A DNA stretch of 64,000 bases from Ditylenchus dipsaci (lineage: Eukaryota > Nematoda > Chromadorea > Rhabditida > Anguinidae): NCBI GenBank assembly GCA_004194705.1, contig SADC01000003.1, forward strand, positions 1 to 64,000, in the 5' to 3' direction. Numbering within the stretch: position 1 is the first letter of the stretch; every line of letters begins with the position of its first letter. Under the pieces are notes generated by a model. The model was not told the DNA's origin, did not search any database, and saw only the letters and a list, made by a program, of their open reading frames with translations. Of this stretch, positions 55,401-64,000 are shown in pieces. Position numbers and translations under genes: made by a program.

Positions 55401-58400
55401 GAGTGGGAGAACTTATGGATGAGTGAGGGATTTGCCACTTATTTTGTGTTTGACTTTCTCAATGAGGAACACCCACATCTAACTGAATATGAGTACTACA
55501 TGAGGCTCATTGAGCTCTTCAACAAACAGGTAATGCTTTTGCATTTAAAAAATTTACTGTCAAAAATTCAGCCTGGTGATGCTGAGCAAAAGGGCATTTG
55601 GTCTATTTTTTGGGCATTTTATACAATTTTTGGAGTCCTGTTTCTCAAGCATATTGAAGCTAGAACTTAAACGGAAGGTAGTTCATAGCGGAATCCAAGG
55701 TATCCAACGGATGGAATCCAAGGTGTGTGCCAAACTAACTAAAAAACAGAAAAATAAATGAAAACTGTCCGGGGAAAATGCTATCGTCGATTTTTTTTGT
55801 TTGAATAAGTTGGTTAATTTAGACTTTATAAGTAATGAAGAAACTTTCAGACTTCCACCTCGCCAATAGCCCTGGTGCATCCACTAAACACTGCTCAACA
55901 AATCAATGATATGTTTGATGGTGTGCACTTGTACACTAAAGGAGCTGTTATTGTGAAAATGATCAAGGACTTAGTTGGTGCTTTTGACTTTCGTGCTGGA
56001 ATCACTAGGTTTGTGTGTTTAGGAACCATCATTAGGACCCACACTTATCGGTTTTCGAAAAATTGTAGATACCTTAAGAAATATTCATTCAAGTCAGTGG
56101 ACAGAAGCAGTCTTTGGAGTTGTCTACCTACTAGAGCTGACCACGGAGCTGAACAAGAAAAGCTAGACGATGTCTTGCAGTCTTGGCTGGTCAATGAGGG
56201 TTTGCCAGAAGTAATTGTGAGTCGTAACTATGATGACCAGTCGATCAGAGTGACCCAACGACCATCCAATCAGAATATATATGCTATATACTTAAGTGAC
56301 GAGGAAAGCTCTGAAAGTCAAGCGGTGATAGATGGTTTGACCAAAAGATTCCAGCTAAAAGAAAAGGAGACGATAAAAGAAAACATCAGCAAAGGAAAAG
56401 GGCTAGTGTGCAGCTAAATGGCAAAGAATCGGTAGAATATCAGTTGAAAAGCTATATCACTTGGGACAACTTCACTGATTCAACTTCTAAAGGTTGAGTT
56501 TTCATTTGTACTGACCGTGTTTTCTCTAAAAAGGCCACACGCTCTGATAAGGCCTCACCTTACTTTTTGAGGACCTATATCTCAGCTAGAACTCAATGTT
56601 TTTGAAAATCTGTGGGGTCTTATTTTTATAGCCTCCCACGAGCTCTACAGGTTCTTATTTTGTGATTTTGGTCAAGCACCCAATAACCTCGACATCATCC
56701 TGCAAATTTTCTTATTTAAAAAATAAGGCTCCATGGGCCTTTTTAGAGTAAACACGGTATTTTCGGTGTTTATTACAATAGTACCGTAGCCAAAATATAC
56801 GGCAGTCCCTAAATTTTGTAGCTCCGTACAGCCTGAAACGAAGGGTTGTATTGAAAAGTAATAAGTCAGCCCATTTTAGTTGAACGATGGGAGATATCGT
56901 AACATCGGGGCCCAAAAAAATAACATTTCAACAACGCTAAAAAGAAAATCCTCATCTTTAGTCTTTATATAAAGAAATAGTTACAGAGCAAGAAAGCGAG
57001 TCACAAAACCATGAAATGCTATCTTCACAAGCTGATCTCTTCTATTTGAACTCGACCACTTTATTGCCATCTCATACGTTTCTAACTACAGTTAGTTCAA
57101 CATTTAATGACTCTTACTTCCACACTTCTCATTCTCCCCAGTTGCAACACAAGCAGGGCAAAGGTCACAATAAGTTTGGAAGAAACAGAAGAAAAGGATC
57201 CAAACATCGACCATCTTCAGAAAATTCTGAACACCAAAAGCATCCCAGAACTCATCAGCGAGGAGCAGCCTATAGAAACCACTTACAAGGGCAGGAAATG
57301 GCGACTTATGATTCCGATAGAATTCCATTATTCTCTCGTCATGTTGGTCAAAAAACTGTAAGTGCACAGCCAAAAGATACCTCTTCACAGATCTGGCTTG
57401 ATAATCCAGAGGACAGCAGCAAAAGCAGGCAGAGTAGAGCACAACCAAATGGCAAGAAGGGACCCCCTCTATGGTGGATACCTTTCAGCTATGCTTTTGG
57501 ATCAGCCAGATCTCCCAAAGGGCAAACAATTAGACAGTTTTGGTTAAAGAATGAAACAGTCAGATTTGTTGATGTGGGACTAGCTGCTGATCAATATTTC
57601 CTTGCAAATCCACACTGGGTCTATCCGTATAAGGTAGGTTTTTTATAGTTTTTATAGCGAGTTTTTTCGAAAAAAATAGCTAGTACGTGGGCTTTAGATC
57701 AACTATGATATGGATAATTGGAAAATGCTTATAAAACAGGTAGGTAATATATTTGAATTAGTAACAGCCGAATCTCATATTTACGGCACCTGGACACTCC
57801 AAAGCCCTCCCTCCTTTGTCCTGAATAGTGCAGTAAAATCGAAATTTGACCCGAAATCGATACTTCTTTGGTTGGCCACCCCTCCCTCTGATTCTTGAAA
57901 AGTGATACTAAAATTCCAATCTTAAAATTTTGTTTGAGTTTTTCAATTTGGGGCTTTTTAAGTTTAAAAAATAAAATAAGAAATAATAGAAGACCCGGTT
58001 TATGGTTATTTTCAGATGCACTCTAATCATCTTGAAATTCCAATGATGTCTAGGATTCAATTGCTGGTTGATGCCGAAACTTACCTTAAACAGTCTGGTG
58101 TGCCTCATCATTACATTCACTTACTCAGGTTATTTCACCTTCAAGCATCCATCCCAATATTTTTCATTTAGTTATCTGTCAAAAGAAACAGAATTAAGTG
58201 TTTTGCTAACAGGTATTTACTATTTTGAAAACTGAAACTTGAACGTGAAAAACTCATTATAGGGTTGGACGCTATTCATAATTTGGTTGACCTGTTCAGT
58301 GGCACATCTGTTGTGGGAGCCATGTTGGTAATATTTTTATGGTTTGAACCTTTGAATTGTTTAAAAAAAAGTGGATCCACGCTGTTTTTTAAACAATTCT

Positions 58401-60399
58401 AACCAAAATCAGTACTCAAATGTAACGTTCTAGGTTAATTTTGTGCCTGTCATTCAACAAATGGATCGAATGATGGAAGCCACCCTAGGCGACCCCCAGC
58501 TGGCTGCACTTTGGTTACTCAGTCCATTGAGGTGAATTATTTATTGACCTTGTTTCTATTGTAAATCTTAATTACATGGAATTCAGACTAGCTAAGCTCT
58601 ACCAACTACGATGTCTGGCTAATCTTGGCACTTGTGCTCAAAACCAGCAAGTATCGAGATGGTTAGCTTTTCCAACTGCTCTGGATGCTGAACACCATCA
58701 GCAAATCACAGCCATTTGCCACTTTCTGTTCACTCAGGCCGGACCGTCTGAGATAGCCCTATTAATGGGTTAGCATTTTTGTGAAAAAATATAAAAATAT
58801 ATTGCCTTCGAGTATTTACAGACTTCTGAAACAGAAATCTACAACATGGTCGGTTACAATACAGCTAGCTACTTGTGTGAGAGATGAGACACTAATCAAG
58901 ATAGCAGTCCAACAAATCATCAAAACTATGAATGCGGCCATTTACTCTTCTGTTTTGAAGGTAAGTAGCTATAAAATAAGTTTATTTGACCCTAATTGCT
59001 TATGGGAACCGTGATAATAATAAACCGTCTCTTCTCATTTTAAAACTTAAACAGGTGAAACGACACTTGCGGCTCGGAAACTTGCGGCCGACACTTGCGG
59101 CAAGACACTTGCGGCCGACTCTTGCGACCCGACACTTGCGACCCGAAATTTGATGAAATTTTCGATTCGATTTGTTGGCTTTTCACCTGAGCCAAGCACT
59201 TTTTGAGTGCTAGGCTGAATTAATGGATGGCTAGGCCTTTGGCTCGGTCTTGTAACAGGAGGGAAAATGCTTTTGGGGCAGAAAACAAAGATGTTGAACA
59301 AAGTTTTGAATACTGGGGCCTACCGCATAAATAACTCTGGTATGCATGTTCTTTCATGCATCCAGAGTCACTGTCGAGTGATTTTTGTCTAAGGTATGTG
59401 GGTGTGCGCATCTCAACTCCAAGCCCCAAGCCCCCTTCGGGGCGCAGGTGCTTGAGAGTTAGAGATGCGCGCACTCAGTTACCTTAGACAAGATTCCGAG
59501 AAGTACACTTGATCATAAAATGCATATAGAGACTCTTTTTGCCAAGCCCTATGTTGAAAAACATGGCGAAGCAGCCAAATAAGTTACTTAATACGTAGCC
59601 CCTGCACTATTGCTTTACCCTCCCAGTACAACCCCTCAACCATTTTTAAATTGCTTTCCTGGACCTTTTAAGTGTTGGGCCGCATGTGTCGGCCCAAAGT
59701 TTCCGGGCCACAAGTATCGTATAACATTTTAACAGGAGCCATCGACTTACCAGAACCCAAACCACAAGGGAGATCAAGAAAAATTTATGTTTATGACACT
59801 CACTAGATACTCTAAAGCCTATTCGACGTGCTTTTGATGCGCAAAGAGATGTATTTTTTCTCTTCTTCATTAACATTTTTTGTTGGTACCATTTTGTAGC
59901 TGAGAATCAGGGCTTCAAAATGGGATATTGATAAGCAACATCTGTTAAAAAAAGTGGCGTAAAAATGCTTAGGTCCGCACTCAGGGCGACACTCAGGCCC
60001 ACACCCGAACAACTTTTTTTCTCAATTTCGTTTTTTATTCAGAGTAGCTACTCTCTGCAATACAACCGAAAGTTTCGTGAAATATTCTGGAGAGGCATAG
60101 CCAACCTTTCCATCAATGAACGCCAATTGTTGTTTGCTGTGAATAGTGGTCAGTCAGATCGAATCGCTAGGTAATCTTTTTTGTGTTTAAACCGAGAGTA
60201 TCAAAAAATATAAGCTCAGCATTTTAGAATATTCATCCACTCAGTTCGAACCATGGACGAGCTAAACCAAGTGGAAAATTTGTTGATACAATGGCCAGAA
60301 CATTTGAGGATTCACTTCAAGTATGTGAGGAGGAAGTTCAACTGGGTTCAGGAAAAAGCCAAAGAACAGATTCGCAGATTCCTTACCAAAGATATTTGA
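52410..60399 (+). CDS. M1 family zinc aminopeptidase, type II membrane protein
   Basis: About 22 exons from 52410 to TGA at 60397-60399. The cytoplasmic start (MSSSMHSTCSSHKRF) leads to a TM (CLFINAIFVFGVFLAFLIG, 52677-52852). Then a Ser/Asn-rich stalk (52955-53179) and the M1 entry PLPRNVMPSHYDLQ (53292-53455). FEPCFARTFLPSWDEP is at 54.3 kb. The substrate motif is GGMEN (55218-55232) instead of GAMEN. Zinc site HEVVH (55356-55370) has its Glu in SEGFA; the catalytic Tyr is in VHLYTKGA. The ERAP1_C-like part follows: INYDMDNW, YLKQSGVP, GLDAIHNLVDLF, NLGTCAQ; end EQIRRFLTKDI. It should cleave N-terminal residues from peptides outside the cell. Phase-clean exons include 55164-55529, 55851-56008, 57698-57739, 58016-58128, 58172-58212, 58263-58327, 58434-58531, 60043-60170 and 60228-60399. 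Frame breaks occur at 53.2, 54.4, 56.35, near 57.46 and 58.8 kb. AATAAA at 60441. Confidence 0.85.
54270..54550 (+). other. Aminopeptidase exon with two frame changes
   Basis: Acceptor TAATTTCAG, donor CG|GTATGT. The exon codes three consecutive M1 blocks, each in a different frame: FTTKFEPCFARTFLPSWDEP, then AMLSNTQPNGSTTEGSVITT, then KTPQMPVYLLAFAIG. The second change is repaired by one extra T in ACATTGCT; the first by a one-base change near 54395-54415. Confidence 0.7.
56515..56757. mobile_element. MITE, family B, in an aminopeptidase intron
   Basis: ccgtgttttctctaaaaagg and the inverted cctttttagagtaaacacgg. It lies in the intron between the exons ending 56492 and starting near 56981. 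Confidence 0.7.
56981..57633 (+). other. Long low-complexity aminopeptidase exon, frame ambiguous
   Basis: One frame is open from about 56981 to 57633 (donor AAG|GTAGGT). It ends in clear M1 sequence (PPLWWIPFSYAFGSARSPKG, WVYPYK), but most of it is Ser/His/Gln/Lys-rich. From 57107 to 57358 the +1 frame reads more like folded protein (VTISLEETEEKDPNIDHLQK, YKGRKWRLMIPIEF). It is followed by a GTAAGT...TTCACAG 38-nt candidate intron. Continuing from there (RVEHNQMARRDP), one extra C in the gacccccct run near 57465-57472 would bring it into the WWIPF frame. Confidence 0.5.
59050..60005. repeat. Repeat-filled last long intron of the aminopeptidase gene
   Basis: Starts with acacttgcggcc / cgacacttgcgaccc tandem units (59063-59150) and ends with related inverted-sense gtccgcactcagggcgac units (59970-60005), so it may be one foldback element. 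Inside, 59279-59510 is a repeat shared with 45.5 kb, with an inner inverted pair (tgtgcgcatctcaactccaa / gttagagatgcgcgcac). Confidence 0.6.
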
Positions 60400-60440
60400 T
60401 GGTCGCTGTATTTGCTGGTATTTGTTCGCTGTCTGTACAT

Positions 60441-60446
60441 AATAAA
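60441..60446 (+). terminator. Poly(A) signal, aminopeptidase gene
   Basis: AATAAA 42 bases past the TGA; a second AATAAA follows at 60451. Confidence 0.7.
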
Positions 60447-60474
60447 TTTTAATAAAATAGTAATAACAACAATA

Positions 60475-60704
60475 CAGGGTGAGTCACAAAAACTGGTGCA
60501 ATTTTCAAATTGTTTTTTCTTTAATTCTGTCTTCGATTTTACAAACGGCGCACATCCATATTATATACCAAATGCAGCCAAGACTCTCACCTACATTTTA
60601 GTATATGAAACAGTTTAAACCTTTTTGAAAAATATGGATGAAAAGCACAACTGGATCAAAAAACGAATTTGAAAATTGCACCAGTTTTTGTGAATCACCC
60701 TGTA
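60475..60704. mobile_element. Foldback MITE, acagggtgagtcac ends
   Basis: acagggtgagtcacaaaaac ... and the inverted gtttttgtgaatcaccctgt, flanked by TA. Arms of about 40 bp with gaaaattgcaccag. The ends resemble mariner-type MITEs. It directly follows the aminopeptidase 3' end. Confidence 0.85.
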
Positions 60705-63700
60705 CAGTCAATTTTACATACGAAAATGATAGGTCAACCTAGGTGTTCATCACAATATATTTTATCCAGGCTTCAAAGTGTCCTGAAAGTGGTCAAAGAC
60801 AAAAATAATTGACTGGTCTGACAAGAGAAGGGAACCCTTAATTCTGTTACTGGATTCTTGTTCAACGTGGTTAATTTGAAAGTGAAACTGCTTTTTCAAT
60901 TCTTAAGTCACTGTGATATTTCGAATTCCGTTCTAGACAACACATATTTAAACAATTTTTTGACAGTTCAAATGTTTATTTGTTTAAGCGAAACTAGGGT
61001 TGGGTGATGGTTATATAACCGGTTTTTTAACCGGTTATAAAATCGGTCATTTAATATTAAATGTCCGACACGTAAAATGCGGTCATTTAATGATAATACT
61101 AGAAGGCACACTGCGCCGATGGCGCATCAGCCCTAACTTATTCAGCCGCTCAGCCCCAACTGCGTGTAGATGGTGCAATCTGGTGTTAAAATCAAAGGTT
61201 TTCCTGGCAGAAATAGAGAATTGAGTGGGAAATTTAAAATGGGTATAACTGAATTTTTACGGCAATTTTTTTTTAAAAAGTATGCTCGTTTCAAATGATC
61301 ATCCAGCATCGGTATGGGAATCAACGCAACGTAAGGTCTGACTTTAAACTGTCTTTACCGAAAGAAGCTCATCGCAGAAGGCCATCTGCCCCGCTACTAG
61401 TTTACGAATTTTTTCTCTCTCTCAAACCAAGCTCTTAATTTTTTTTTGTCTATTCATATCAGCTCTAACGCAACCCAAAAATGAATTTGACCGAGTCTTT
61501 AGAGACTTTGTTGTGATATGCACACCCGAGCCTCACTAGTCATGACTTTTGAAAACAGAAATAATTGTCTATTTGACAAGCAGAATTCTGTTAGAGAGCA
61601 CCCGATTCGATGAGCACTTTCACTTCCTATATCATGTTATTTCTAGTTCTGCATTGCCAAAATTTCGATGCAATTTTAATCGATGTTTTGCGGAACCAAT
61701 TATCCCTTTTATTTATTTTTAGTGTTTTTAAATTATTAACTTAACTTTTCAAGATCAGCAGAACCTGTCTAATGCGATTTAATTTTTTATGTTGTAAAAA
61801 TCAACAATTAGAAGTATCAAAATTATTGGCCATTCCCTGTTGAAAAAGACAAGTATTTTTGAGCAAATTTTGTTTTTACCAATATTGTGTGTCAATAGTG
61901 GTTTTGTTAAACTTTGATTGATTGGATTGCATTGTAGACGCGTGGCCTGTTGCACACCCCCTCGTCTGGGCCTGCTTGCATCATTGCAGTAAAATAAACT
62001 CGTGCAAGATTAATTACTCTATTTTGCATTTCCTGGGGTTTTCCGAAACTCATAAACAGGGAACTCCCATTTTACAGCATTCTTTAGTGTACTCCGCACA
62101 ACCAATCATTCAACTACTGTTTGCAAAAGCCTGAACTGGTTATATCAGAATCGAGAAAAGAAAAAAAACTCATGGAAAAATTCTGCAACACACTTTTATT
62201 CGAACAGTAAGCAAACCTCTAGATGACGCACATACTGCACGACAATAAATTATAATTTTAAAATTAACTAAATAAAATACAGTCAAACTTTTATATAACG
62301 ACACGCACAAGAAAACAAACATTTTTTTCACAGATTTTTCTTTGAACAGCAATAAGCAAACCTATAAATGACGTACATACTGCATTACAATAAATTATAA
62401 TTTGAAAAATTAATTTGCATTTCTGCACTTCGGGGGGGGGGGGGGTGCTTGTTATTTTTAGCTGTGAATAGTGTTTTTAAGTCTCCTAAGTAATTTTTAT
62501 ACGCTAAAACGATAAAAAAAACTTGTTTTCTAACGTTTGGCTTACTAGACAGTTAAGTTTTCGAAAACAAATTCAATCAAATATGTATAAATTTAGTTTT
62601 CAATTTATTTTTAATATTTTTCTCAAAGAGTTTTTTTAAATATTTTTGCAGGATTCAGAACGATTTTTTAACTACCTTAAAATCATCTCAAAATAGGTGA
62701 TGCGCTCTCTTAAAGTAGGTGATAACTTGCATTAAAGCAGTTCTCAAAGAGTGGGACGAAAAAGCGTTCCCACAAACACGATTTTGAACCACTATTAGAG
62801 GTTTTACGGTATTCTCTATAATTTTTTTAATTATTGGATAATTTTCAAGTTATAAGGTAGATGATGAGAATTCGTTTGACACTAAATTTGGCCCTAAATT
62901 TTTCGTGTATCGGCCGTTTTTTTAATTTTTTATCTTTCTGGTATACGACTCAATACAACAACAATACTTTTTTCGCGTCGGACTGACTATGTTGCTTTTT
63001 TCGGTTTGTGCTTAGGTGCAGCCTAAGTCAGAACGGACACAAACATGTTTCACGAAGTAAAAAAAGTCGACAACCATTCTGAAGAATGTCCTAACATACG
63101 TTAGCCTATACAGTGCCCAATCACAACCTAAAAAGGCAAAAAAGTATCATATTGCCATGTAGAGACAAAAAATTCTTCTCGCACTTAACTGCGCGGTTTA
63201 AAATTCAAGTTTGATCCCAAAAAGTGACAATAATTTTAAGTCCTCCATTTTCACTGCCACAGTTTTTCCTCACAGCCTTAGTGGTTTATCCGTAAATTCC
63301 TTTAAAAAAATTTGCTCAAAACTGTGAAATACCCGAAAGTCGCAAGTCTCTTTTGACAAAGTTATATGAGCCAATTTAAAACTTTTCTTTTGAAAAACTT
63401 GTTTTTTGTCGAGCTGTTTATCTCTTCACAGACTCTCTTGATGACATTTTTGTAGTTAGAGCAGACAAATTTTTAAATTGTGTCCATAGCAGGGGTGGTT
63501 AGTTACAACAATAGCACAAGCAGTAGAGATGAGTGAAAAAGAGACTCTCGCATTTAATCCCCATATTTAATATTCCGCGTGTGTCCTCCCCACTGTCGTC
63601 AACATTAGCAATAATACAGAACACAATGAAAATTCAGGATTTATAATCGGATGCTATTGCACAATACTTTTGCAAAGTTGATCAGTTTCAGGGTATATGT

Positions 63701-64000
63701 TTAAAAGGTCTACCGTATTTCCTCTAATAGCTGTCTTGTGCAGTGATTTTCCACCCGTCAAAAATCAGAAAATTTTCGGGTCAATCTCGAGATTTTTCGT
63801 TTCTCAGTTAAGTTCCTAACAGCGGAGCCACTAGAAAGAACATGGTGTTAAGTACAGTCCACTCTCGATTTAAGGACACTCAGGTGACCGGCCAAAGTTT
63901 TTTCCCACCGTGGGTCCTGATTTTTAAAATTCTTTCTGTTTTGACAGTCAGGTCCCAAATATTACAAGCATTCCGATTTTGCCAATCGTTTTTCGGAAAT
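60705..64000. other. Terminal region, repeats only
   Basis: Holds an ggttatataaccggtttttt-aaccggttataa palindrome (about 61010-61043) and a tandem duplication of about 140 bp (62206-62270 and 62345-62410; agcaaacct-agatgacg, acaataaattataattt). There is a G14 run near 62432. Also present: family B right end near 62790-62815, a family B left end at 63713 and the left half of a family A element (63855 to the window end). 61050-62200 shows no supported exon. Confidence 0.5.

Overview
This window reads as nuclear DNA of a nematode. The main evidence is a cuticle collagen gene: a short first exon coding the Col_cuticle_N membrane segment, then Gly-X-Y repeats broken by Cys clusters. There is also a GT92 (DUF23) glycosyltransferase, many short GT-AG introns, and polypyrimidine-AG acceptors just upstream of start codons, as expected for spliced leader addition. 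The lineage within Nematoda cannot be fixed from the sequence alone. Coding DNA is a small fraction; most of the window is inverted-repeat (foldback/MITE-like) transposon DNA, often nested.

Layout. 0-5 kb: foldback elements, one carrying a mariner-type transposase remnant and one a spliced gene fragment. 5.4-6.2 kb (minus): a three-exon gene for a 70-residue charged protein. 7.36 kb: a broken copy of the collagen first exon. 7.8-8.0 kb (minus): a 71-residue single-pass membrane protein between two related repeat elements. 9.27-15.43 kb (plus): the cuticle collagen gene, with a 5.2 kb first intron full of MITEs. 16.5-18.3 kb: a giant foldback. 21.0-23.1 kb (plus): a six-exon gene for a mitochondrial paraplegin-like protein with only the N-terminal region (presequence, TM, FtsH extracellular domain, TM) and no AAA+ or protease part. 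23.3-24.5 kb (minus): a tail-to-tail neighbour whose product carries an allatostatin-C-like CFFSPMNC loop; its 5' end is not found. 24.5-33.2 kb: repeats only. 33.3-39.6 kb (minus): a GT92 glycosyltransferase with a type II membrane anchor, nine exons found. 39.7-50.2 kb: repeats, the two last exons of an unknown minus gene (43.3-43.75 kb) and possible first exons of a minus gene (49.6-50.2 kb). 52.4-60.4 kb (plus): a type II membrane M1 aminopeptidase of about 22 exons, with a short uORF overlapping its start codon. 60.5-64 kb: repeats.

The genes are single transcription units, not an operon. Themes are cuticle and cell-surface biology (collagen, GT92, M1 ectoenzyme), a mitochondrial membrane protein and a possible secreted peptide precursor. 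Exon joins were made by eye from splice sites and reading phase, so individual borders may be off by a few bases. At several points in the collagen and aminopeptidase genes the frame breaks. These could be real damage, unusual splicing, or small assembly errors.
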